Shown: piece by piece, positions 10,255 through 20,195 of the stretch
How positions within the stretch are numbered: position 1 is the stretch's first letter
How the letters are laid out: each line of letters starts with the position of its first letter
Origin: Mastacembelus armatus
Taxonomy: Eukaryota > Chordata > Actinopteri > Synbranchiformes > Mastacembelidae
DNA length: 64,000 bases
Direction of reading: 5' to 3'
Assembly: GCF_900324485.2 (NCBI RefSeq)
Contig: NC_046640.1
Location: 18,600,217 to 18,664,216, forward strand
The notes under the pieces: generated by a model
Database searches by the model: none
Told to the model about the DNA's origin: nothing
What the model saw: only the letters and a program-made list of their open reading frames with translations
Made by a program: the position numbers and the translations under genes

Positions 10255-10700
10255 AGTCTCTGGCACAGTAATAAACTGCTGTGTCCTCCGTCTTCAGACT
10301 GTTCATCTTTAGATAAAGTTTACTGCTGGAGTCATCTCTGGAGATGGTGAATCTACCCTGGACTGACTGGGAGTAATAGATAGGAGTACTAACTGTGCCT
10401 ATATATGCAACCCACTCCAGTCTTTTTCCAGGAGCCTGTCTGACCCATGCCATATAATAGTCACTGAATGTGAATCCAGAGGCTGTACAGGTCAATTTGT
10501 GGGATTCTCCAGGCCTTTTAACCACTGGTCCAGATTCTGTCAGAGTCTGACCATCAACACCTGTCAAGACAAACCAGAAAATAGTCAGTTGATGTAAGTT
10601 TGCACCTTCTTGAAAACAGATTGATTTTAAGCTTTGCAGATATTTTCTCACCTGCCCAGCAGATGGTTAAAAGCAGCAGTCCTGTCCTATAGTCCATCAT
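10255..10700 (-). CDS. ighv: V07: IGHV segment, C' chimera
   Basis: Group C leader (10652-10700) and V exon (10255-10560) with a group A 3' end. Mature [18 protein letters not shown]1 [10 protein letters not shown]2 [17 protein letters not shown]2 [11 protein letters not shown]3 [17 protein letters not shown] to [13 protein letters not shown]. The FR3 [12 protein letters not shown] and TEDTAV differ from [12 protein letters not shown] and TEDSAV of ordinary C genes and mark the C' subgroup (V07, V12, V21, V28). From the YYC codons onward the DNA follows group A. Open and probably usable. Confidence 0.92.
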
Positions 10701-10772
10701 GTTAAACTGTGTGTCCACTGTTCTCTGTCGTCCTCTCTGCAGTCAGATAAGTAGAGGTGGAAGACATCTGAG

Positions 10773-10780
10773 TTTTGCAT
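10773..10780 (-). promoter_or_regulatory. Octamer of V07
   Basis: ATGCAAAA on the minus strand, 73 bp from the ATG. Confidence 0.7.
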
Positions 10781-10880
10781 TGACTCCTCCTCTCAGGAAG
10801 GAGTGAACCAGACTGGACTTAGTCACCATGATCCTCATTTGTTTTATCCTGACAAACACTGCTTTTTCAGTCTTTGCAAA

Positions 10881-10916
10881 GTGTTGGTGTGTGGGTGTGT
10901 GTGTGCGTGTGTGTGG
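10881..10916. repeat. Imperfect (GT)n microsatellite
   Basis: About 36 bp of GT repeats with interruptions. Confidence 0.85.
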
Positions 10917-11540
10917 CTGAGGCAATTTTATTATGATGACTGTAATTTTATGGTATAGAAATGTTCTTTTTTTGTATGTTGCTAATTATAATATCGAGTA
11001 AGTGTAATACATTTCTGTGCAATAGCTCTTGTTACCTGTTGTAGCGTAGCGTACTGTACCTGTTCGATTAGTGAAACACAATAAAGGCACATGTTGCATT
11101 TTGATGTTCTCTGTCTCTCAGATAAACTAACAATTTAGAAAGTCATGTATTCGGATTCCAACAATATGTAAACATTACGTCATATTGATTCAAATGTGTC
11201 TAAGGTTTTATTGCTTCTTTTGGTCAGCGACCACACAGTTGACTTTGCATAGAGAAGGACACTGACAGGTTAAACAAGATGGATGGACTGCTGAGTTAAA
11301 AGTAGATATATCACTCGTGTTTGTCTATTTATAGACGTTTATTTACACTTTTGGTCATTTCCCATTTATTATCATCCATAACATTTTTGTAGGAAAAAAA
11401 CTTAATTTTATTGCAAACCTTAAAGAACTTGCTGTCAGGACTGATCTCATCACCTCATGTATTTTGTTTCAAACATGGTTTAACCCTTTTTTAGATCTTC
11501 TACTGCCCCCTGTAGGCTCTTGTAAAAATTAATTGTTTAA
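10917..11540. other. Spacer with possible stray V promoter
   Basis: No gene found. An ATGCAAAG octamer-like site on the minus strand (11243-11250) and the following AGAGAAGGACACTGACAG resemble the promoter of V17, so a V gene may once have stood here. Confidence 0.4.
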
Positions 11541-11579
11541 AGTTTTTGTAAAGCCTTTCTGCAGCCTTGAACCAGTGTG
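11541..11579 (-). promoter_or_regulatory. 23-RSS of V08
   Basis: CACACTG (11573-11579), 23-bp spacer, ACAAAAACT (11541-11549); one mismatch in each motif. Confidence 0.78.
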
Positions 11580-12048
11580 TGTGTTTGGCACAGTAATAAA
11601 CAGCAGAATCCTCTGGCTTTAGGTTGGACAGTCTCAGGTACACCATGCTGTTTCCATTACCTCTGGTGATTTCAATTCGGCCTTGCACACTGCTGGCGTA
11701 CTCTGTTCGCTGTGAATTCTCCCAATCCATTCCAGGGCTTTTCCTGTAGGTTGTCGTACCCAGTGCATACTGCAGCAGCTAAATGTGAAGCCAGATCCCC
11801 TGCAGGACAGACTGAGAGTCTCCCCAGGCTTTTTTACTACAGAACTGGAAGGAATAGACTCCATACTCTGACCTGTACAACCTGATGAAATAAAATGGAA
11901 AAGAAAAGCCACACAGGAGAAAGTGAGACAGTCATGTGGGAAGTTTTCTACTATCACTGACTGACCATAAATGATAAAACAGCAAGAAGCAGGAGAACTC
12001 ACAGGGCAGACAGAGAGCAACCAGCAGAAGAGTGAGTGTGTTCATCAT
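11580..12048 (-). pseudogene. V08: IGHV group E, frameshifted in CDR2
   Basis: Exon 1 (12003-12048) encodes [15 protein letters not shown]; exon 2 is 11580-11872 after a 130-bp intron, the longest leader intron here. FR1-FR2 reads [42 protein letters not shown]3 ([16 protein letters not shown] to [12 protein letters not shown]) lies in another frame, so an indel in CDR2 breaks the gene. Promoter octamer, splice sites and RSS are preserved, which suggests a recent loss. CDR1 carries an extra Cys pair (SCCS). Only V19 is related in this window. Confidence 0.85.
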
Positions 12049-12127
12049 CCTGACACTGTGACCTCTGATGGTTCACACAAAGTACAAGACCAGTCAGCAG
12101 GACAGAAGTACACTGCACACACTGAAG

Positions 12128-12135
12128 ATTTGCAT
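12128..12135 (-). promoter_or_regulatory. Octamer of V08
   Basis: Perfect ATGCAAAT on the minus strand, 80 bp from the ATG. Confidence 0.78.
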
Positions 12136-13040
12136 CAGGATAATGTGGGGGGGGGACTGACATACAGGCAGTATTTTCAAACACCACATTTTATCACTTT
12201 TACTAAATATGCTTTCTGACTATTAAGCTATTAATGACTTATGCAAGTATGTTTCATAAAGAAATAATGCTTGAAGACTACAATATAGTTTGAATTTAAA
12301 AAAAAGTTTCACTGCAAACCGAGATGGGCACAACTGTGATTCCTATAGATTAACATATTAACTTGTAGCTTCACATTCAAGAACAAGTTGAATTTTATTT
12401 ATATGCATTTTACAGAGTCCTGGAAGGGACATGGTGGATTTTTTAAATTATTTTTTTTTGTGTTATTGTATTAAATTAAATGTGCAAACGAAATACAGGT
12501 TGACTCGAAACTGTTTTTAAATACTAGACTAGAATTGAATACTTTGAAACAGGTTTTGAATACAGTTTGAAACCACGAAATACAGATTGGTCTCATGTAT
12601 CTATACATTAAAAAAAAAAAACAATGCTAGATTTGATTTAGTATGAAGACTGTTCGTCATTAGTCAAATTATTCTAATCACCAACATACAGTCGTCTCTC
12701 TCTTCTGAAAACTTGCTGTATTTTCATCTCATCATGTCACTATCCAGAGTTTTCACTGATCAAATGTTTTTCAGCTTCTTACTCTTTCAGTCTTGGTTCA
12801 TGTAATGTGTAGTTGGTACTTGTAAATATGATGCTGGTATTTTTGTGTTAATGTCTGTTAGGAGGTGAAAGGCTTTTGATAATCGCTGTGATGGATCTAA
12901 TATAATGATGAAAATAGTTATTACTCATGAGTTTATGGTAAAATATCTATAAATGTGATGTGGATATATCAAAGTGATTTTAATGGTGTTGACAAAATCC
13001 AGATGTGACTGAGGTCAAGCTGCTGCTTGTGGTCTGTGGT
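12136..13040. other. Spacer before V09
   Basis: No gene. 12136-12620 is AT-rich and appears unique here. From about 12620 on it is the group D 3' spacer also found at 5513, 18560 and 22530. Confidence 0.6.
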
Positions 13041-13079
13041 GGTGTTTGTACAACTGCTTCACTGTCTCCAGTCACTGTG
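13041..13079 (-). promoter_or_regulatory. 23-RSS of V09
   Basis: CACAGTG (13073-13079), 23-bp spacer, ACAAACACC (13041-13049); one nonamer mismatch. Confidence 0.88.
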
Positions 13080-13523
13080 TTGTCGAGCACAGAAGTAAAC
13101 AGCAGAATCTTCTGTTGTCAGGCTCTTGACCTGGAGGTACTGGGTGCTGCTGGGAACATCTTCAGTAAAAGTGAAACGGCTTTGAAAGGAGTTGCCATAG
13201 GTTGGAGTGTTTGTATCTGTGTTTATCCATCCCATCCACTCCAGAGCTTTCTCTGGTCTCTGCCTTATCCAGTTCATGACATAGCTGGTCATGGTATAAC
13301 CAGATGTGGCACATGACATCTTCACTGTCTCTCCAGGTCTTTTCAGCAGCGAGGGAGACTGGTCCAGTTTGATCTCACTGAAAACTCCTGTGAAAAAATA
13401 TTCATTTAAACACTGAAAATATGAATCAAATTTAAAACATGTTTTTTGCTTCTTTCATTTGTTGTCTTTTGTTATGGTCTTACCATGAATGCTAACTAAA
13501 AATAATAAACTCCAGGGAAGCAT
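13080..13523 (-). CDS. ighv: V09: IGHV segment, group D
   Basis: Exon 1 (13484-13523) encodes MLPWSLLFLVSIH with a GTAAGA donor; exon 2 is 13080-13387. Mature [16 protein letters not shown]; first Cys in [13 protein letters not shown]1 TMTSYVMN; FR2 [17 protein letters not shown]2 WINTDTNTP; FR3 [21 protein letters not shown] to [12 protein letters not shown]. With V16 it forms a subtype of group D (EWMGW, SGYTM) separate from V04 and V13. Open throughout. Confidence 0.92.
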
Positions 13524-13650
13524 ATTCTATTTTAGTAAAAACTGGAATTCAGTCTTCTTCTGATCAAAGACAGTCTAAGGTTTTTGAATCTCTCAGTTGT
13601 TCTGACTAAAACCAAACACTTTCTGATGTTGTGTTTATAAAGAAGGCAGA

Positions 13651-13658
13651 ATTTGCAT
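13651..13658 (-). promoter_or_regulatory. Octamer of V09
   Basis: Perfect ATGCAAAT on the minus strand, 128 bp from the ATG. Confidence 0.78.
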
Positions 13659-13920
13659 AGACCTCCCTCTCCAGGTTTAAAAAGTGAACATGAAGGAAGT
13701 TGTATTGTGCGTCACCTGGTGCTTGTGATTTATGTAGAGTATATTAGCAACTGGAAAAAATTTGTAAAACACTGAATCCCTGAAAACAACAACAACAAAC
13801 TACACATAGCCCTCTGCATGAAAGTAAAGTAATATTACAACATTTGAAAACATTGCTCCAGAGGTAAATCTAACATTTAGTACAGTCTTTGCTCAGTTAC
13901 CCCCTTCCCTCCTGTATAAA

Positions 13921-14387
13921 TACAGTGCATTCAGAAAGTATCTAGACCCCCTTCACTCTGTTAAATGTTATGTTGCAGCCTGATGCTACAGTCTTCATTT
14001 AATTTATTTTCTTATCAGTCTACACTCAGTACCACATAATGACAAAGTTAAAAAAGAATTTTAGAAATGTCTGTCCCTATCCAACTGACTGAAGATTTGC
14101 AAAGAATGGCAGAAAATCCCTGAGTCCAGGTGAGCAAATCTTGTCACACCCAAAAAAAAAAAAAAAAAAAAAATCCTGGTTGTAATTGCTGTAAGTACTG
14201 AGTAAAGCATCTGAATACTTATGCAAATGTGGCATTTCATTTCTTTTTATAAATATACAGACATTATGAGGTACTGAGTGTAGATTAATGAAGAAAATAA
14301 ATAATTTAAATGTTTGTACTATCAGGCTGCAACATAACAAAATTGAAAAAAGTGAAGTGAGTCTCAATATGTAGTAAATGCACTATA
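13921..14387. mobile_element. Tc1/mariner-type MITE, copy 1
   Basis: About 465 bp starting TACAGTGCATTCAGAAAGTA and ending in its inverted, diverged copy (GTAAATGCACTATA), with TA at both edges as expected for Tc1 target sites. Inner inverted sequence and pieces such as AAAATCCCTGAGTCCAGGTG recall teleost Tc1-like elements. No transposase frame remains. Copy 2 is at 23428-23874 in the same D-to-A setting. Confidence 0.8.
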
Positions 14388-14491
14388 TATAAAACCGCTT
14401 TTCTCCTTCTCAGTGAACTGGTCTGAAATCATTAGTGGTCTGAGGGCTCCTCCTCTGGTGGCTTCATGTTACAGGTTTTCAGGCACTGAGG
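14388..14491. repeat. CACAATA-RSS 3' module of V10
   Basis: Conserved 3' flank (ATTAGTGGTCTGAGGGCTCC and following) found beside every group A and C' RSS. Confidence 0.7.
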
Positions 14492-14530
14492 GGTTTTTGT
14501 TCAGGTCTACTGATGGTTTGTGTTATTGTG
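14492..14530 (-). promoter_or_regulatory. 23-RSS of V10
   Basis: CACAATA (14524-14530), 23-bp spacer, ACAAAAACC (14492-14500). Confidence 0.88.
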
Positions 14531-14957
14531 GGTATCTGGCACAGTAATACACAGCAGTGTCTTCAGGCTGCATGTTCTGTCCGTTCAGAGTCACTGTCTT
14601 GCTGGAAGAGTCTACGTCAATACTGAACTTGTTCTTTAGTGAATCTTTGTAGGATGAAGCACCAGTATATTTGTATCCAATCCACTCCAGTCCTTTCCCT
14701 GCAGGCTGTCTGATCCAAGCTGTTCGGTAGCCACTCACAGAATAAGAGACCTGACAGGTGATGGTCAGACGTTGACCTGGCTGCACAGTCACAGAGGCTG
14801 GCTGTGTCAGCTGTTGACATTTCACACCTGTTAAAAATAATAAATATATTATGACAAATTATCAAGTGACACTGTAAAAATGAACAGTTTTCTAAGTCAA
14901 ATCTAGAGACTCACATGATCCAGCTGCCAACAGCAGCAGCAGAGCAACAGGAAACAT
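14531..14957 (-). CDS. ighv: V10: IGHV segment, group A
   Basis: Exon 1 (14915-14957) encodes MFPVALLLLLAAGS; exon 2 is 14531-14827 (297 nt). Mature QQLTQPASVTVQPGQ (Q replaces E at position 1, as in V26); CDR1 SVSGYRTA; FR2 WIRQPAGKGLEWIG; CDR2 YKYTGASS; FR3 NKFSIDVDSSSKTVTLNGQ to [12 protein letters not shown]. Leader and promoter match V01, V26 and V31. Open throughout. Confidence 0.93.
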
Positions 14958-15035
14958 GTTTTCTATTGAAAGTGATGTGTGAACTACTCTGACAGTCTGA
15001 CTGGAGGTTTTTATAGGTATGAGGAAGGTCACTGA

Positions 15036-15043
15036 GTTTGCAT
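15036..15043 (-). promoter_or_regulatory. Octamer of V10
   Basis: ATGCAAAC on the minus strand, 79 bp from the ATG. Confidence 0.75.
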
Positions 15044-16004
15044 AGAATCAGACTCATAAGAGCTACAGTGTTGGTGTGATCAGCTCTGCCTTAGATATGA
15101 ATGTTTCATTTCATTGCACATTAAACTGTAACATGTTGAAAAGGTCCCAGCATTTACTTCAACTGTTCCTGAAAAGTATTTATTCCTAAGTTACTGTAAT
15201 TACTTTTTAAAAACTTAAATACATCCTACTGTAATTGAAAACAATAAATATCATTACTACTTCAATGTTAATATTAACATGACTCCTGGATTATTGGAAC
15301 ATATTAAAATCAACACTAGAGTAACAATGATAGATGCAATAGAAACTAATTAACAATATTTTCAGTTATTTTGGGCAGTAACTTGTATTTCTCTTGCTTT
15401 GTTTTAAACAAAACTTATGACAGCAGACATGATTATATTAATATTGTTAAATAATTGTCGTGACTTTTTCATAAATGGTTGAAAATTCAGATAAATGTAG
15501 ATATAAAACGCAACTTAGAGAATCTGTAAGCAGGCACTAGTTCTTTTCTGCCAATGGAGCTTTAAGTTTTATTCAGCTATAGATACTTTTTTATTGCATA
15601 TTTTCACAGTATATAAGTGAAACTGTAGTGTTTAATATATTCATTGAGCCAGACGTGTTTTGTGAATTATATAATGTAGGTGAGTATCAGATGAGACAGC
15701 AGGCTCTCTGAAGTGTTTCTAACAGCAGGATTAGTTGTTTCATTCATCTCACAAGAACAAATGTTCACAGAAGCTTTTGGTTATATTTGTATATAACAAG
15801 TATATTCTTGGCTTTGACTTTGTACAAGTAATTATTTTAAAAGTTATTATTGTTGTGTATTGTTGTTATTTCCTTCGGGACAGACTTTATGAATTTGTGT
15901 CATGTAGAGGAAAGTGTTTATTTATTAAAACAAAATGAAAGAAAATAGAGGAAAAACATGACATCATTACTAGAACCCATCAGGCTACTGAGTAGGCTGT
16001 TGTA
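15044..16004. repeat. A-to-C spacer
   Basis: No gene supported. Copies at 35844-36857 and, shortened, 42722-43366. A 67-codon plus-strand frame (15735-15938) recurs in the three copies, but that only reflects recent duplication. Confidence 0.65.
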
Positions 16005-16043
16005 GGTTTTTGTACAGCTGCTGAACCAACTCCAGTCACTGTG
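16005..16043 (-). promoter_or_regulatory. 23-RSS of V11
   Basis: CACAGTG (16037-16043), 23-bp spacer, ACAAAAACC (16005-16013). Confidence 0.92.
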
Positions 16044-16489
16044 ACTATCGAGCACAATAATAAACAGCAGAATCTTCAGGTTTCAGACTGTTCATCTGCA
16101 GATACAGCTGCTGTCTGTTGTTGTCTCTGGAGATGGTAAACCGGCCTTGGACTGACTGAGGGTAGTCAGTGCTGCCACCACCGCTGCTAATTCTTGCAAC
16201 CCACTCCAGTCCTTTTCCAGGAGCCTGTCTGATCCAGGCCATCCAAGAGCTACCAAAGTTAAATCCAGAGGCTGTACAGGTCAGTGTGTGGGATTCTCCA
16301 GGCCTTTTAACCACTGGTCCAGATTCTGTCAGAGTCTGACCATCAACACCTGTCAAGACAAACCGGAAAATAGTCAGTTGATGTAAGTTTGCACCTTCTT
16401 CAAAACAGACTAATTTCAAGCTTTGCAGATATTTTTTCACCTGCCCAGCAGATGGTTAAAAGCAGCAGTCCTGTCCTATAGTCCATCAT
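16044..16489 (-). CDS. ighv: V11: IGHV segment, group C, TAG next to the RSS
   Basis: Exon 1 (16441-16489) encodes [16 protein letters not shown]; its donor is GTGAAA instead of GTGAGA, so splicing may be weaker. Exon 2 is 16044-16349. Mature [18 protein letters not shown]1 [10 protein letters not shown]2 [17 protein letters not shown]2 [12 protein letters not shown]3 [17 protein letters not shown] to [11 protein letters not shown]. The last codon before the heptamer is TAG, where most C genes have GAG. A productive join would need those bases trimmed, which is common during V(D)J joining. Confidence 0.88.
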
Positions 16490-16561
16490 GTTAAACTGTG
16501 TGTCCACTGTTCTCTGTCGTCCTCTCTGCAGTCAGATAAGTAGAGGTGGAAGACATCTGAG

Positions 16562-16569
16562 TTTTGCAT
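16562..16569 (-). promoter_or_regulatory. Octamer of V11
   Basis: ATGCAAAA on the minus strand, 73 bp from the ATG. Confidence 0.7.
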
Positions 16570-17332
16570 TGACTCCTCCTCACAGGAAGGAGTGAACCAG
16601 ACTGGTCATCATAGACATTATATATTTCAGCCAAATAGTTTTTTGGTTTAAACTGAACTGGTTAAAAATTTGAATTGGGTCCAGAAATTCATTTCCTGTG
16701 GTAAAATTGGATTTTTAGTCTAATGATATTTTGTGTAAACTCTTCCAGTCTACACACTGATCGATCAGACAGAACATGCAGCCTAAAGATACTGACAAAA
16801 AACTATTTTAGCTTCAAATAAAAACATTACAGAACTCAATGTTTATTCCTGTGATAAATACATGAAGTTTTTTTCTTATTGTCCTGATACAAATTTGACC
16901 TTTGACAGAAAGTAGATGAACTGTTGTCATTTACATGTTGCATTGAAAAAGAACATCTGCCAAGTGAATAAATGTATTTAAATATAGAAAAGCAAAGTCA
17001 TCAGAGTTAAAATGTTAGTAAGTTTTGCTAAAAGATGCCAAACAACAATCAGGATCCTCATGTGAATTATCACATCACAGATAAAAGCAGTTTCCTGATC
17101 TTATGATTCATCTGACATTAATTAAACATTGATCAGTAGTAATCTGAAATGTAGACATGGAACATTATTTCAATGCTTATATGCTTATATTAATATATTA
17201 TATGCCCTAAATATATTTTCTTGGTTAAATGTGTTTATAGTTTGCAGACCATTGAATTTGCCTTTGGGATTAATAAAGTTAATTTCATCTCATCTCATAG
17301 TGGATATATCATGCATGTATGTGATATAAAAA
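16570..17332. repeat. C-to-C' spacer with empty RTE site
   Basis: No gene. Matches 47831-48390 plus 53809-54060. The point near 17097 corresponds to the insertion site of the RTE element at 48391. At about 17257-17300, TTTGGGATTAATAAAG and TCATCTCATCTCAT look like the tail of a short LINE fragment (uncertain). Confidence 0.6.
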
Positions 17333-17483
17333 GGAAGGAGGCCTAGAAGAAGACCAAAGAGGAGGTTCTTGGATGTAGTGAGGATAGTTGGTCTGGATGT
17401 AGAGGATACAGAGGATAGGGTTAAATGGAGGCAGATGATTCGCTGTGGTGACCCCTGAAGGGAGCAGCCGAAAGGGAAAGAAG
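17333..17483 (+). mobile_element. 5'-truncated RTE LINE tail
   Basis: 151 bp matching the last part of the RTE elements at 37740 and 48391 (GACCCCTGAAGGGAGCAGCC near its end). A 14-bp direct repeat ATGTGATATAAAAA flanks it (17319-17332, 17484-17497). A paralogous copy is at about 54061-54225. Confidence 0.85.
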
Positions 17484-17750
17484 ATGTGATATAAAAATTA
17501 TAAACCAGTTGGACATGGTGTTATTGCAGGGTCCACCTGTTTGTCTGTGTATGTGTGTTAATGTCATAACTGATCTTAGTGACATTTGTCAGATTTTTTT
17601 ACTGCCCCCTGTAGGTCTTTGTTTTCATTTTCAGTGCTGTATACAGTATATGTAAAGACTGTCATTTCTCAGTGAACTGGTCTGAAATCATTAGTGGTCT
17701 GAGGGCTCCTCCTCTGGTGGCTTCATGTTACAGGTTTTCAGGCACTGAGG

Positions 17751-17789
17751 GGTTTTTGTTCAGGTCTACTGATGGTTTGTGTTATTGTG
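17751..17789 (-). promoter_or_regulatory. 23-RSS of V12 (group A type)
   Basis: CACAATA (17783-17789), 23-bp spacer, ACAAAAACC (17751-17759), preceded by the conserved 3' module from 17687. Confidence 0.88.
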
Positions 17790-18235
17790 GGTCTCTGGCA
17801 CAGTAATAAACTGCTGTGTCCTCCGTCTTCAGACTGTTCATCTTTAGATAAAGTTTACTGCTGGAGTCATCTCTGGAGATGGTGAATCTACCCTGGACTG
17901 ACTGGGAATAATAGATATGTGAACTGCCAGTGTGTATAAAAGCAACCCACTCCAGAGCTTTTCCAGGAGCCTGTCTGACCCAGTTCATAGGGTAGCTGCT
18001 GAATGTAAATCCAGATGCTGTACAGGTCAGTGTGTGGGATTCTCCAGGCCTTTTAACCACTGGTTCAGATTCTGTCAGAGTCTGACCATCAACACCTGTC
18101 AAGACAAACCAGAAAATAGTCAGTTGATGTAAGTTTGCACCTTCTTGAAAACAGATTGATTTCAAGCTTTGCAGATATTTTCTCACCTGCCCAGCAGATG
18201 GTTAAAAGCAGCAATCCTGTCCTATAGTCCATCAT
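17790..18235 (-). CDS. ighv: V12: IGHV segment, C' chimera
   Basis: Exon 1 (18187-18235) encodes [16 protein letters not shown]; exon 2 is 17790-18095. Mature [15 protein letters not shown]; first Cys in [12 protein letters not shown]1 [10 protein letters not shown]2 [17 protein letters not shown]2 [11 protein letters not shown]3 [17 protein letters not shown] to [13 protein letters not shown]. Sister of V28, which shares FIHTGS. Group C body joined to a group A RSS. Open throughout. Confidence 0.92.
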
Positions 18236-18307
18236 GTTAAACTGTGTGTCCACTGTTCTCTGTCGTCCTCTCTGCAGTCAGATAAGTAGAGGTGGAAGAC
18301 ATCTGAG

Positions 18308-18315
18308 TTTTGCAT
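18308..18315 (-). promoter_or_regulatory. Octamer of V12
   Basis: ATGCAAAA on the minus strand, 73 bp from the ATG. Confidence 0.7.
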
Positions 18316-18943
18316 TGACTCCTCCTCTCAGGAGAATATCTACAGATATTAGGTGAAACTGGGTATGAGGATTTTACCAGTCAGTTTCCTAAATCAGTTG
18401 TTTTCACATTTCTCTCACATGTTCAGTAAAATAATATTAACACCATTACCATGTTTATACTGATAATACTAACACATTAAACTTAGTTCAGACATGTGAA
18501 CAAAATTATCTATAAATTTTAAAAAAACGATAGATTTGATTTAGTATGAAGACTGTTCGTCATTAGTCAAATTACTCTAATCACCAACATACAGTCGTCT
18601 CTCTCTTCTGAAAACTTGCTGTATTTTCATCTCATCATGTCACTATCCAGAGTTTTCGCTGATCAAATGTTTTTCAGCTTCTTACTCTTTCAGTCTTGGT
18701 TCATGTAATGTGTAGTTGGTACTTGTAAATATGATGCTGGTATTTTTGTTTTAATGTCTGTTAGGAGGTGAAAGGCTTTTGATAATCGCTGTGATGGATC
18801 TAATATAATGATGAAAATAGTTATTACTCATGAGTTTATGGTAAAATATCTATTAATGTGATGTGGATATATCAAAGTGATTTTAATGGTGTTGACAAAA
18901 TCCAGATGTGACTGAGGTCAAACTGCTGCTTGTGGTCTGTGGT
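18316..18943. repeat. C-to-D spacer
   Basis: No gene. Paralogous to 5135-5893 (which has a SINE insert) and 22284-22911. Confidence 0.65.
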
Positions 18944-18982
18944 GGTTTTTGTACAACTGCTTCACTGTCTCCAGTCACTGTG
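18944..18982 (-). promoter_or_regulatory. 23-RSS of V13
   Basis: CACAGTG (18976-18982), 23-bp spacer, ACAAAAACC (18944-18952). Confidence 0.92.
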
Positions 18983-19422
18983 GCTCTCGAGCACAGAAGT
19001 AAACAGCAGAATCTTCTGTTGTCAGACTCTTGACCTGGAGGTACTGGGTGCTGCTGGGAACATCTTCAGTCATGATGAAACGGCTTTGAAAGGAGCTGCC
19101 ATAGCTAGCAGAGTTTGATCCAGCATTCATCCTCCCAATCCACTCCAGAGCTTTCTCTGGCCTCTGTCTTATCCAGTGAATGTAGTAGCTTGTCATATCA
19201 AACCCAGATATGACACAGGACATCTTCACTGTCTCTCCAGGTCTTTTTAGCTCTGAGGCAGACTGGTCCAGTCTGATCTCACTCCAAACTCCTGTAAATA
19301 ACAAAATAATGATCATCATCCATCAAACTTATATTTACAAAAGAAATGTTTCACTTTGTTAAAGCCTAAATAATTTTCTCACCATGAATAGTAACTATAA
19401 AAAATAAGCTCCATGAAATCAT
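18983..19422 (-). CDS. ighv: V13: IGHV segment, group D
   Basis: Exon 1 (19383-19422) encodes [13 protein letters not shown]; exon 2 is 18983-19291. Almost identical to V04: [51 protein letters not shown], then [20 protein letters not shown] and [12 protein letters not shown]. Differences cluster in CDR1, CDR2 and the 3' end, where CGAGAGC replaces CGACAA of V04 and looks like a group C 3' end. Open throughout. Confidence 0.93.
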
Positions 19423-19543
19423 GATTTCTGTTCTGTAATAGACTCTGCTGTTCAATTCTTCTAATCAGTGTTTTAGAATATACTGTATGAAACGTTTCCA
19501 GTGACACATTTTGTGACAGCTGTGTGTTTATAAGGAAGAAATC

Positions 19544-19551
19544 ATTTGCAT
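19544..19551 (-). promoter_or_regulatory. Octamer of V13
   Basis: Perfect ATGCAAAT on the minus strand, 122 bp from the ATG. Confidence 0.8.
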
Positions 19552-20157
19552 AGACTGCCCTCTACAGGTTTAGTAATAGAATGTGTAACACACATCATTT
19601 CCATAAGTAGTTTACCTACAACTGTTGCCTGTGTTAACTTGACCACATTACAAAATGAAAACTGAAAACCATGTGTGTATTTATTTATTGATTTGTACTT
19701 TGGAAGAGATAAAACTATTGTTAATTTATCTTTGTTAGATTTTTCTGTTTTGTACCTCATTTCAAGTAGGAAGGAAAAGTGGTTTCCCATCTTCTCTATG
19801 CATCAGAATACACAAAGATAAAAGTGTGAAAATGTTTCATGTTGAAGACATTTTTTCTGAGTCTATTTTATTGTTGTGCAGGCTGCAGCAGAATTCAAAA
19901 CATCAATATAAATATTTTTTATTAATATTTGAAATGTTTTACTGATGTCAGCTGCAGTGTAAGTCAAATGAAAACAGCATAAATACATTCACATACTCAC
20001 CTAGACTACTCTATCAGTAACAAAGGTTTTCTTCTACCTTTAAGTAATTTTTACAAATATTGTTTGTTACATTAGCACAGTATTTACCTTGTTAATGTTT
20101 TGTTTTCTTAACATTTAGAACATATGTGGTTATGTGTTTCAGTCACATGGGCTAGAG
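19552..20157. repeat. D-to-B spacer
   Basis: No gene. Paralogue of 6501-7106. Confidence 0.65.
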
Positions 20158-20195
20158 GGTTTTTGTGCAGGTCTGTCAGTGTTTGTGTCACAGTG
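20158..20195 (-). promoter_or_regulatory. RSS of V14 (22-bp spacer)
   Basis: CACTGTG (20189-20195), 22-bp spacer, ACAAAAACC (20158-20166). Confidence 0.78.

Noticed and set aside
15735-15938. 67-codon plus-strand frame repeated at 36588 and 43097
   Set aside because: Conserved only because the whole spacer was recently duplicated; no start context, partner or known domain.
17257-17300. TTTGGGATTAATAAAG tail as a separate LINE insertion
   Set aside because: Too short to assign to a family and no target repeat found; kept only as a remark.
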